Below, in pieces: positions 51,608-58,077 of a DNA stretch of 64,000 nt. This DNA is from Neorhizobium sp. SOG26 (GTDB taxonomy: Bacteria > Pseudomonadota > Alphaproteobacteria > Rhizobiales > Rhizobiaceae). Position numbers and translations under genes: made by a program. The notes under the pieces were generated by a model. The model ran no database searches and had not been told where the DNA came from. It was given only the letters and a program-made list of their open reading frames with translations. The stretch is from NCBI RefSeq assembly GCF_003491345.1, contig NZ_CP025512.1, positions 620,001 to 684,000 on the forward strand, in the 5' to 3' direction. The stretch's first letter is position 1, and every line of letters starts with the position of its first letter.

Positions 51608-51640
51608 AATGCCAGCCGCGCGAGCGGCTGGCATTTCTTT
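51608..51640 (+). terminator. Plus-strand terminator-like hairpin without a known gene
   Basis: AATGCCAGCCGC-GCGA-GCGGCTGGCATT is a perfect 12-bp stem followed by TCTTTT on the plus strand. No plus-strand gene precedes it, so it could end an unannotated antisense or small RNA starting in 51274-51600; on the minus strand it lacks a U-tract. Confidence 0.45.
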
Positions 51641-51711
51641 TGGGAGGATCGGTTGGCCGATCCGTCTCGCTGTTGCAGTTTTAGCTGCCCGCAAGGACCG
51701 GCCTTGGCCGA

Positions 51712-51969
51712 TTAGTTCGGACGGTGTGCGCCGTCGTAGTAGTCACCGCTGTTCAGGCCGGATTCGCGGTTGTCGCGGCTGCCGCCGTTGTTGAACGGAA
51801 GTCGGCCGTTGTCGCGGGCAGTAATGCTGCCGGTGCTGTTGCGGTCAATCGAGCTGCCGTAGGCGTCACGCGTGGTGCCTTCATAGTAGTTGCCTTCTGC
51901 GAGGGCGACAGAGGTGAAGGAAGCCGAAGCGATAAGAGCGGCAGCGATAGCGGAAATGGTCTTGGTCAT
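51712..51969 (-). CDS. GDYY-array member 2: small exported protein
   Basis: An 85-residue protein. Signal peptide MTKTISAIAAALIASASFTS ends at VALA; the mature protein starts with EGNYYEGTT, has STGSITARD in the middle and ends SGDYYDGAHRPN. GGAAGA precedes ATG 51969 by seven bases. Its leader differs from the other copies: a GGCGCAG/CTGCGCC hairpin at 51997-52013 replaces the usual spacer. Very Asn/Arg/Gly/Ser-rich, no cysteine, probably unfolded or surface-associated. Family not recognised. Confidence 0.8.
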   Translation of the reverse strand: MTKTISAIAAALIASASFTSVALAEGNYYEGTTRDAYGSSIDRNSTGSITARDNGRLPFNNGGSRDNRESGLNSGDYYDGAHRPN

Positions 51970-51996
51970 AATAATGTCTTCCATGGATGGGCCCTC

Positions 51997-52013
51997 GGCG
52001 CAGGAGCTGCGCC
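51997..52013 (-). other. Leader hairpin between array members 3 and 2
   Basis: GGCGCAG-GAG-CTGCGCC is a perfect 7-bp stem with a 3-base loop in the 86-base spacer that lacks the usual GGTCGCAA element. It may be a terminator of member 3 or a leader structure of member 2. Confidence 0.4.
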
Positions 52014-52055
52014 TGGAGGGTTTTGGGTCATGCGATATTGATTGAGTCCGGTTGA

Positions 52056-52310
52056 TTAGTTCGGACGGAATGCACCGTCGTAGTAGTCGCCGGAGTTCAG
52101 CGTGCTTTCAGTCTGGGCGTTGTCCGACTGGGCGGCGCGGGAAACAGAACCGGTGTAGCCATAGCGGCTGCTGTGGACGCTCTGTGTAGCGTTGGTCTGT
52201 TCGTTGCGTTCAACGCCGCGGTAGTAGTCGCCTTCGTCAGCCAGTGCGACGGAAGCGAAGGAGGCCGAGGCCAGGAAAGCGGCTGCGATAGCGGAAGTGA
52301 TCTTGGTCAT
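52056..52310 (-). CDS. GDYY-array member 3: small exported protein
   Basis: An 84-residue protein with signal peptide MTKITSAIAAAFLASASFAS (cleavage near VALA), mature start DEGDYYRGVE, central SRYGYTGSV and C-terminal SGDYYDGAFRPN. It belongs to the YGYxGS subgroup with members 4 and 5, whose signal peptides are nearly identical. AAAGG lies upstream of the ATG. No cysteines, low hydrophobicity after the signal. Export to periplasm or outside is likely; function unknown. Confidence 0.8.
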   Translation of the reverse strand: MTKITSAIAAAFLASASFASVALADEGDYYRGVERNEQTNATQSVHSSRYGYTGSVSRAAQSDNAQTESTLNSGDYYDGAFRPN

Positions 52311-52340
52311 TGTCTTAACCTTTCAGAGTTTGCCGTTGCC

Positions 52341-52392
52341 TTGAGTTTGCGACCTGGCAAGCGGCGGGTTTTCGTTGTCTCGAATGAACTGC
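52341..52392 (-). repeat. Copy 3 of the conserved 3' element of the GDYY array
   Basis: Behind array member 4, minus strand reads GCAGTTCATTCGAGACA and then a short hairpin region with GGTCGCAA (TTGCC-AGGTCGCAA). Nearly the same spacing as copies 4 and 5. Confidence 0.65.
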
Positions 52393-52394
52393 GG

Positions 52395-52643
52395 TTAGTT
52401 CGGGCGGTTTGCGCCGTCGTAGTAGTCACCGGAGTTGATGACGGTGTGTTCCTGCGACTGCACTGCTGCAGAACCGGCATAGCCGTAGCTTACCGAGCTG
52501 CGGGCGACAGGATGCTTCTGCGTTGCCTGCTCGCTGAACGATGCAGACGGGCCTTCGTAATAGTTGCCTTCGGCCAGTGCGGCCGTGGCGAAGGAGGCGG
52601 AAGCAACCAGCGTTGCTGCGATAGCGGATGTAATCTTGGTCAT
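52395..52643 (-). CDS. GDYY-array member 4: small exported protein
   Basis: An 82-residue protein: signal peptide MTKITSAIAATLVASASFAT, cleavage near AALA, mature start EGNYYEGPS, central VSYGYAGSA, C-terminal SGDYYDGANRPN. Signal peptide, first motif and spacers are almost the same as in member 5, so these are recent duplicates, while the linkers between motifs have drifted freely. This suggests selection on the YY motifs rather than on the linkers. Confidence 0.8.
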   Translation of the reverse strand: MTKITSAIAATLVASASFATAALAEGNYYEGPSASFSEQATQKHPVARSSVSYGYAGSAAVQSQEHTVINSGDYYDGANRPN

Positions 52644-52678
52644 TGTCGGAATCCTTCAGAGTTCGCCGCTGCCCTTAA

Positions 52679-52728
52679 GCTTGCGACCTGGGCAAGCGGC
52701 GTTTGTTTCAGTGTCTGGAATGAACTGC
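52679..52728 (-). repeat. Copy 4 of the conserved 3' element of the GDYY array
   Basis: Minus strand: GCAGTTCATTCCAGACAC, then GCTTGC-CCAGGTC-GCAAGC, a perfect 6-bp stem, behind array member 5. Confidence 0.7.
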
Positions 52729-52730
52729 GT

Positions 52731-52976
52731 TTAGTTCGGACGGTGTGCGCCGTCGTAGTAGTCGCCGGAATTGACAGCGGCGACGCGATCTTCAGACTGG
52801 GCAACAGAACCGGCATAGCCGTAGCGGACAGTGCTGTGCGAGACAGACTGCTGCTGAGCCTGCTGGTTTGCGACCGGAGCCGCTCCTTCATAATAGTTGC
52901 CTTCGGCGAGTGCGGCCGTAGCGAAGGAAGCGGAAGCGATCAGGCTTGCTGCAATAGCGGAAGTGATCTTGGTCAT
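52731..52976 (-). CDS. GDYY-array member 5: small exported protein
   Basis: An 81-residue protein: signal peptide MTKITSAIAASLIASASFAT, mature start EGNYYEGAA, a Gln-rich linker (NQQAQQQS), central VRYGYAGSV, C-terminal SGDYYDGAHRPN. The C-terminal twelve residues equal those of member 2. AAAGG lies upstream of the ATG in the conserved leader AACTCTGAAAGG. No known domain. Confidence 0.8.
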   Translation of the reverse strand: MTKITSAIAASLIASASFATAALAEGNYYEGAAPVANQQAQQQSVSHSTVRYGYAGSVAQSEDRVAAVNSGDYYDGAHRPN

Positions 52977-53010
52977 TGTCGTGGTCCTTTCAGAGTTCCA
53001 GCGGCTTAAA

Positions 53011-53060
53011 GTTTGCGACCAAGCACGCCGGGGTTCGTTACGATGTCTTGAATGAACTGC
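53011..53060 (-). repeat. Copy 5 of the conserved 3' element of the GDYY array
   Basis: Minus strand: GCAGTTCATTCAAGACATC, then a region with TTGGTCGCAAAC, directly behind the stop of array member 6. Stem pairing is weaker than in copies 1, 2 and 4. Confidence 0.6.
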
Positions 53061-53062
53061 TT

Positions 53063-53272
53063 TCAGTTTGGGCGCTTTGCGCCTTCATAGTAGTCGCCAC
53101 GGTCGAAATGAACCGAAGCATGGCGGTCACCGTTCTCGATGCTACCCGTCGTAATATGATCAACGGATGCGCGTTCGTTGGCACCTGTATAATAATCACC
53201 CTCATCTGCCAGAGCGGGGCCTGCGACTGAGGCCAACAAAGCCGCAGCGAGTAAAGAATTGATCGTCTTCAT
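53063..53272 (-). CDS. GDYY-array member 6: small exported protein, first of the array
   Basis: A 69-residue protein, the shortest copy and the one nearest the presumed promoter. Signal peptide MKTINSLLAAALLASVAGPA, mature start DEGDYYTGAN, central TTGSIENGD and C-terminal RGDYYEGAKRPN. It belongs to the TGSI subgroup with members 1 and 2. Its signal peptide differs from members 2-5, so it is an older branch. Two palindromes lie upstream. Confidence 0.8.
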   Translation of the reverse strand: MKTINSLLAAALLASVAGPALADEGDYYTGANERASVDHITTGSIENGDRHASVHFDRGDYYEGAKRPN

Positions 53273-53343
53273 TGTCTTGCGTCCCTGTGATTCCTCTAGC
53301 CGTCTGATTTTCGAACCGAGGAATTTCGTTTGCGAGGTTGATA

Positions 53344-53361
53344 TCGGACCGATCGGTTCGA
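53344..53361. promoter_or_regulatory. Near-perfect 18-bp palindrome upstream of the array
   Basis: TCGGACCGA-TCGGTTCGA is symmetric except for one pair and lies about 72-89 bases upstream of the first array ATG, where a repressor or activator could act. Confidence 0.45.
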
Positions 53362-53377
53362 TCCGGAAGGCCAGGTT

Positions 53378-53394
53378 TTGACAACTGCTGTCAA
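53378..53394. promoter_or_regulatory. Second palindrome upstream of the array (TTGACA-N5-TGTCAA)
   Basis: Perfect 6-bp arms around ACTGC. Either arm also reads as a -35-like TTGACA, but no convincing -10 box stands 16-18 bases downstream, so an operator is the better reading. Confidence 0.4.
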
Positions 53395-53789
53395 CGAGAC
53401 GTTGACGATGGGTTTTTCGCTGGCGGGATATGGTCTGCGAACGGGGGCGCTGGCGGCTCGGTCCCGGTAACTGATCGGTCGATCGCGACGCGTCGGGGCA
53501 CCAGAAAATTGATTAAAGTCAATTCCTTATCGGCGACGGCGTGGTGTGACCCTGATCAGGAGCTTCCTCCGGCCGCTCGGTTTCTGCGCCTCAAAGCGGG
53601 GCCGCCGCGAAATCGATTTCACATAAGTGTGACGCCAGATTTTTTTGTGCCCGTGCCTCTTGAAGACGCGGATCTGAGAGAATTCGGTACCTGGATACGC
53701 GGGAAAATGACGTTTCTGGAGAATGAGAGGCGGCGCAAACGGCCCCGCCTCAGATTCTTTTTCTCGAAATGTTAAAACGGGTGCCGCGG

Positions 53790-54125
53790 CTAGAGGCGGC
53801 TCCAAGTCTGGGTCTTGCAGAAGATCTTCATCACGCAGCCCTTCATCTTCAGCGAGTTGCCGCTGACAGATCCGGATCCGGAATATGTCTTGTCTTCCGC
53901 CGGGTCCGTGATCGAGCCGCTATATTCGGCCCCCTTGCCGGACATGCGGCCGATCTGCTTGCCAGCATATTTCCCGGTCTTGAGCGTAACGCAGTAGGCG
54001 CTGCCGCATTTGCCGATCGCCGCCGTCTCGCCGCTGGCTGTTTTCCAGTTGCCTTCGATGGGCTCTGCAGCCTGCGCGGTCGTCGCAACGATTGCGAACG
54101 CAGCTGCCAGCATGAGCTTCTTCAT
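53790..54125 (-). CDS. Exported DUF2147-family protein
   Basis: A 111-residue protein with a signal peptide (MKKLMLAAAFAIVATTAQAA) and a compact mature domain with the DUF2147 pattern: 'EGNWKTASGETAAIGKCGSAYCVTL' at the start, 'GKQIGRM' and the C-terminal 'LKMKGCVMKIFCKTQTWSRL'. Four cysteines probably form disulfides. GGAGGAGA precedes the ATG. The family is periplasmic or outer-membrane-associated with no settled function; the fold is lipocalin-like. Upstream region has two inverted repeats. Confidence 0.85.
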   Translation of the reverse strand: MKKLMLAAAFAIVATTAQAAEPIEGNWKTASGETAAIGKCGSAYCVTLKTGKYAGKQIGRMSGKGAEYSGSITDPAEDKTYSGSGSVSGNSLKMKGCVMKIFCKTQTWSRL

Positions 54126-54601
54126 TCTGGGTCTCCTCCAAACCGACAGATGCCTCCACGCATCTGTTCGCGCCGCAACTCAGTCGGCAGGCGGAGAAAT
54201 TACCTTACGCACACGTAAAGGTAAATAGCGCCCCAGCGACCTTGGCCAGCATCTCCTGGGGCGCTCATTGCCGTTCGTATCCGGTTCGGGACCGTCTTTT
54301 ATGGTTTAGGGTTGGTTTAATTCCAAATCTGAACTTCGCGTAAAAATCGAGGCAAATCGCCTGCGTCGCAAGGAAAGCGATGTTTAACAAAAACCCAATT
54401 TTACCAAGCATTTGCACTTTGTTTGTCTCAAGTTAATCATGCTTTTTAGGCGACTTTTGAAAGGTTGGCGGCATAGTCGGGGCATCAAACGAGCGGGAAA
54501 AACCGCCGGCCGGACGAACCGGAGAAGCCGCATAAGACGGCGGTTCGGACGGAACCAAAACAGGGCAGTCGACAACAAGCTTTCAACAGGGATCTAAACC
54601 G
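54126..54601. other. 476-base divergent region between DUF2147 and Sel1 genes
   Basis: No gene seen. It has TTACCTTACG-CACA-CGTAAAGGTAA (54200-54224, one bulged base) and AGCGCCCCAG/CTGGGGCGCT (54227-54265, perfect 10-bp stem, 19-base loop). The part from 54300 to 54430 is AT-rich and is a likely promoter area for the Sel1 gene. Confidence 0.5.
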
Positions 54602-54868
54602 ATGGCACGCTTTGAAATGAATGCTTCCGAGATGGCCTCCATGGGTGGCGATAATCGGGCTGATACCTTCTGCGAGATGGGATTGATGTATGCGACCGGC
54701 CGCGGCTGCGACATTGATCTGGTCTCGGCACACAAGTGGCTGAACATCGCGGCGATCAAGGGCTCGGACCGCGCTGCCGAGTTGCGCGCCGACCTTGCAC
54801 AGACGATGACCAAGATGCAGCTTGCCGAAGCCCTGCGGGCCGCCCGCGAGTGGATGACCATCCACTAA
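54602..54868 (+). CDS. Small Sel1-repeat protein
   Basis: An 88-residue protein with one Sel1-like repeat (about residues 20-55: DTFCEMGLMYATGRGCDIDL, then 'VSAHKWLNIAAIKGSDRA'), flanked by short helices. Sel1 repeats mediate protein contacts; a single repeat this short probably works by binding a larger partner. No signal peptide. A hairpin terminator follows at 54965. Conserved in rhizobia as far as I recall; role unknown. Confidence 0.75.
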   Translation: MARFEMNASEMASMGGDNRADTFCEMGLMYATGRGCDIDLVSAHKWLNIAAIKGSDRAAELRADLAQTMTKMQLAEALRAAREWMTIH

Positions 54869-54964
54869 GGCATCAGGCTTTCATTTCAGGCCAGCCGGTG
54901 AAGAGTTGGCCACAACAAGTCCATGAGGGGACGGAGCGGGAACACCAGCCACCGCTCGTTATTC

Positions 54965-55002
54965 AAACCGCGACCGGCAGACACAAGGCCGGCGCGGTTT
55001 TC
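54965..55002 (+). terminator. Terminator after the Sel1 gene
   Basis: AAACCGCG and CGCGGTTT (8-bp perfect arms) enclose an inner CCGGC/GCCGG pair and are followed by TCTGCTT. Lies between convergent genes. Confidence 0.7.
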
Positions 55003-55006
55003 TGCT

Positions 55007-56119
55007 TCAGGCCAGCGTCTTCAAAACCTGCGGCAAGGCTTCCTCGAGAAGCTTCATGTCCGATTCCGGCCCGGTGCTGATGCGGATGCAACGGTTGAGC
55101 GGTGCCACGCCCGGCATGCGGATGAAGACGCCGTGCTCCATCAGGCCATCCACGATCGACCGGGCATAGGCGCCGTCGCGGCCACAGTCGATCGCCACGA
55201 AGTTCGTGGCCGAGGGCAGGGGCTTCAAGCCATTGGCCGCCGCAATCGCCGCGATCCTGTCGCGCGATGCGCGGATATTCTCGATCACCTCGCCTAGATA
55301 AGCCTGGTCCTTCAGCGCCGCGATGGCGGCTGCCACGCCGATACGGTTCATGCCGAAATGGTTGCGGATCTTGTCGAAGGCGCCCGCCGTCCCTGGCGTC
55401 GAGATCGCGTAACCGACGCGCGATCCCGCCATGCCATAGGCCTTGGAGAAGGTGCGGGTGCGGATGACGTTCGGCCGGTCGATGAGCGCAGAAATGGCGG
55501 GCGTTGCGCCAGCAGGCCCGGTTTCGCAATAAGCCTCGTCGAGGATCATCAGGCAGGTCTCGGGCAGCGCCTTGGCGAAAGCGACGATGCTGTCGGCATC
55601 CCACCAGCTTCCCATCGGGTTGTCCGGATTGGCGAAGTAAACCAGCGGTGCATCTTCCCGCCGCACCGCGTCCATGAGGGCGTCGAGGTTTTCCCGGTCA
55701 TCAACATAGGGCACGGTCACCAGGCGACCGCCGTGGCCTGCGACATGGAAGTTGAAGGTGGGATAGGCGCCAAGCGAGGTGACGACGGGCATGCCGGGAT
55801 TGATGACGAGGCGCACGATCATGCCGAGCAGGCTGTCGATGCCTTCGCCGATCGCGATATTGTCTGCGCCGCAGCCAAGATGCTCGGCGAGCGCCTGGCG
55901 CAGGTCGTGATTTTCCGGATCGGCATATTTCCAGGTGTCGCGTGCCGCAACGGCCATCGCCTCGATGGCGGACGGGGCCGGGCCGAAGCCGTTTTCGTTC
56001 GCGCCGATGCGCGCCTTTACCGCCAGTCCCCGACCACGTTCTATCGCCTCCGGTCCCACGAAAGGCACGGTTGCCGGCAGGGCATTGATGAGAGGGGTAA
56101 AGCGCGAGAATGCAGGCAT
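55007..56119 (-). CDS. HisC-like class I/II aminotransferase
   Basis: A 370-residue PLP enzyme of the histidinol-phosphate aminotransferase type. Landmarks: 'IGANENGFGPAPSA' near the N terminus, 'VYFANPDNPMGSWW' (PLP Asn), 'LMILDEAYCE' (PLP Asp/Tyr) and the Schiff-base Lys in 'TFSKAYGMAGSRVGYA'. Final 'RMPGVAPLNRCIRISTGPESDM' holds the substrate Arg. No his genes are adjacent, so it may be a paralogue acting on aromatic or other amino acids. Ends ten bases past the Sel1 terminator. Confidence 0.85.
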   Translation of the reverse strand: MPAFSRFTPLINALPATVPFVGPEAIERGRGLAVKARIGANENGFGPAPSAIEAMAVAARDTWKYADPENHDLRQALAEHLGCGADNIAIGEGIDSLLGMIVRLVINPGMPVVTSLGAYPTFNFHVAGHGGRLVTVPYVDDRENLDALMDAVRREDAPLVYFANPDNPMGSWWDADSIVAFAKALPETCLMILDEAYCETGPAGATPAISALIDRPNVIRTRTFSKAYGMAGSRVGYAISTPGTAGAFDKIRNHFGMNRIGVAAAIAALKDQAYLGEVIENIRASRDRIAAIAAANGLKPLPSATNFVAIDCGRDGAYARSIVDGLMEHGVFIRMPGVAPLNRCIRISTGPESDMKLLEEALPQVLKTLA

Positions 56120-56250
56120 GTTCTGTGTCCGGATGAAAAGTCGGCACAGAATAAGTGCGAATCGCGGCCGTGCAAGCCACTGCAGGGGGCATGCAGCGTC
56201 ATGCCCGAAAAAGTTTTACCCGCGATCCGCCAGTTCAGCCTGGATTCGTT

Positions 56251-56604
56251 TCAATGGCTGGTCTCGAAGCTTAGCCGGATGACATGATGAAGGAATTCCG
56301 GATCGATCAGCATGTTGAAGCCGACGGTGACCTTTTCTTCTTCGCGGCGGATGACGGTGCATCCGATATCGTCATGGATTCCCATGATCTCGAGGAAGAA
56401 GTTGCCTGGCACCGGCAGGTTCGGGCTCACCTCGAGTTCAGCGCCTGCCAGCGAGATGGTGCGCACGAGGCAGCGGTAACTTGTGCTGGTGCTGAGGTGA
56501 CGGCCGACGAAGATGATCTTGCCGGGACGATCCACCGGGTATTTCTCGAAAACCTCGTCCGTCTGTTCTCTGCGACCTGTGTCGACTTCGATGTTCAAGG
56601 GCAT
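56251..56604 (-). CDS. PilZ-like domain protein (degenerate c-di-GMP site)
   Basis: A 117-residue single-domain protein with the PilZ beta-barrel pattern: 'DRPGKIIFVGRHLSTSTSYR', 'CLVRTISLAGAELEVSP' and 'GCTVIRREEEKVTVGFN'. In c-di-GMP binders the signature is RxxxR followed by (D/N)xSxxG; here only TxSxxG-like 'TISLAG' is seen and RxxxR is unclear. It may bind c-di-GMP weakly or have another role. It lies upstream of the HisC-like gene on the same strand. Confidence 0.7.
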   Translation of the reverse strand: MPLNIEVDTGRREQTDEVFEKYPVDRPGKIIFVGRHLSTSTSYRCLVRTISLAGAELEVSPNLPVPGNFFLEIMGIHDDIGCTVIRREEEKVTVGFNMLIDPEFLHHVIRLSFETSH

Positions 56605-56842
56605 GTTAACCCTCCTTCTCGCTCCCTATAGAAGGGACGCTACAGCAACTCCCTTCAGATTGCGTGAAACGAACAGATAAAATGCCCGCGAAGCTTCACC
56701 CCTTATAGATAAAGCCGAAGCAGTCTCGTTCTGGCACGGTCGCGTGCCAGGCATGTCGCCGTGTTGACCCCTGGATGTCGCAGCGTTACCCCTTGTGCGC
56801 ATTGATTGATGCTACTTCACGACTGGCATCAAGAAGAGGGAC

Positions 56843-58066
56843 ATGCGCGTGACAGGCAGGTTGGTGATCGTAGGGGCGGGCCAGGCAGGTTTTGCGCTTG
56901 CTGCAAAGCTGAGGGCGCTGAAGGATATGCGTCCGATCACGATGATCGGCGCCGAGGATGTGATTCCCTACCAGCGGCCGCCGCTCTCCAAGAAATACCT
57001 GGTTGGCGAATCGAGCTTCGATCGCCTGACGTTCCGGCCTGAGACATGGTACGCGGAAAACCAGGTCGAGCTTCGGCTGGCGTCTTATGTCGAGGAAATC
57101 GACCGGCAGAACAGAAGCGTGCGCATGCAGGATGGCACGGTCGCCGAATACGACACGCTGGCGCTTGCCATGGGCGCAACGCCCCGTACGCTGCCGGCGA
57201 CCATTGGTGGCGACCTGCAAGGCGTCTTTACCGTGCGGGCCAAGCGGGATGCGGACCTGCTGGTCGACGAAATGAAGCCGGGCCGGCGCCTTCTCATCAT
57301 CGGTGGCGGTTACATCGGCCTGGAGGCCGCCGCGGTGGCCCGTCACCTCGGGCTCGACGTGACGCTGATCGAGATGGCCGACCGCATTCTCCAGCGCGTC
57401 GCGTCGAGCGAAACAGCCGACGCCATGCGTGCCGTCCACCAGCAGCACGGCGTCACCATCCGAGAAAAGACGGGCCTGCAGCGTCTTGTCGGCGAAGACG
57501 GCAAGGTCACGGCGGCAGAACTTTCCGACGGCACGACGATCCCGGTCGACCTCGTCATCGTCGGTATCGGCGTCGCGTCAAACGACCGGCTGGCCCAGGA
57601 TTGTGGGCTCGACGTCGGTAATGGAATCATTGTCGATGAATTCGCCCGCACCTCCGATCCCGCCATTTTTGCCATGGGCGATTGCGCCAGCCTACTGTGG
57701 AAGGGCAAACGCGTTCGTCTCGAATCGGTGCAGAACGCCGTAGATCAGGCGGAGGCCGCAGCAGCCGTCATGGCGGGCGGTTCGGCTCCTTACGAACCGA
57801 AGCCCTGGTTCTGGTCGGATCAGTATGACGTAAAGCTGCAGATCGCCGGCTTCAACTATGGCTACGACGAGACGCTGGTTCGCCCAGGCGCGCGCGAAGG
57901 CAGCCTTTCCGTCTGGTATTTCGCGCAAGGCCGGTTCATCGCTGTTGACGCGATCAACGATGCCAAGGCCTATGTCAGCGGCAAGAAGATGCTTGAGTCG
58001 GGTATCGAGCCCGACAAAGCTGTTCTCGCCGACCCGTCTCAGGATCTGAAACAACTTCTCGCTTGA
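56843..58066 (+). CDS. FAD/NAD(P)-dependent ferredoxin reductase-like oxidoreductase
   Basis: A 407-residue flavoprotein of the ferredoxin/rubredoxin reductase family (as in ThcD, PuoA or terpredoxin reductases). FAD motif VIVGAGQAGFALAAKL is at residues ~8-23, NAD motif IIGGGYIGLEAAAVA near residue 152, the second FAD motif FAMGDCASL near residue 275, and the C-terminal domain begins around 'PKPWFWSDQYDVKLQIAGF'. It would pass electrons from NAD(P)H to a ferredoxin for a dioxygenase or P450. It precedes an aldolase gene by 11 bases. Confidence 0.88.
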   Translation: MRVTGRLVIVGAGQAGFALAAKLRALKDMRPITMIGAEDVIPYQRPPLSKKYLVGESSFDRLTFRPETWYAENQVELRLASYVEEIDRQNRSVRMQDGTVAEYDTLALAMGATPRTLPATIGGDLQGVFTVRAKRDADLLVDEMKPGRRLLIIGGGYIGLEAAAVARHLGLDVTLIEMADRILQRVASSETADAMRAVHQQHGVTIREKTGLQRLVGEDGKVTAAELSDGTTIPVDLVIVGIGVASNDRLAQDCGLDVGNGIIVDEFARTSDPAIFAMGDCASLLWKGKRVRLESVQNAVDQAEAAAAVMAGGSAPYEPKPWFWSDQYDVKLQIAGFNYGYDETLVRPGAREGSLSVWYFAQGRFIAVDAINDAKAYVSGKKMLESGIEPDKAVLADPSQDLKQLLA

Positions 58067-58077
58067 AGGATCACGCA

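Larger units (their letters stand above)
51274..51711. other. 438-base spacer inside the GDYY array
   Basis: No gene seen. It holds copy 2 of the conserved 3' element (51558-51606), a plus-strand terminator-like hairpin (51608-51640) and a GGATCGG/CCGATCC hairpin (51646-51663) just behind the stop of array member 2. Compared with the 84-87-base spacers elsewhere, about 350 bases are extra. Confidence 0.5.
53273..53789. other. 517-base region upstream of the GDYY array
   Basis: No gene that I trust. It should contain the array promoter (minus direction) and the 3' end region of the DUF2147 gene. Two palindromes (53344-53361, 53378-53394) and a GAGGCGG/CCGCCTC hairpin with a following T-run on the plus strand (53727-53760) are the only clear structures. 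Confidence 0.5.

Noticed and set aside
50995..53272. Periodic repeats of about 330 bases as a CRISPR array
   Set aside because: The period is gene-sized, the repeats encode signal peptides and the GDYY motif, and spacers are themselves homologous; no cas genes are present.
53338..53775. Plus-strand open frame of 145 codons upstream of the GDYY array
   Set aside because: No ribosome site, no recognisable motif, and it crosses the palindromes in the presumed array promoter.
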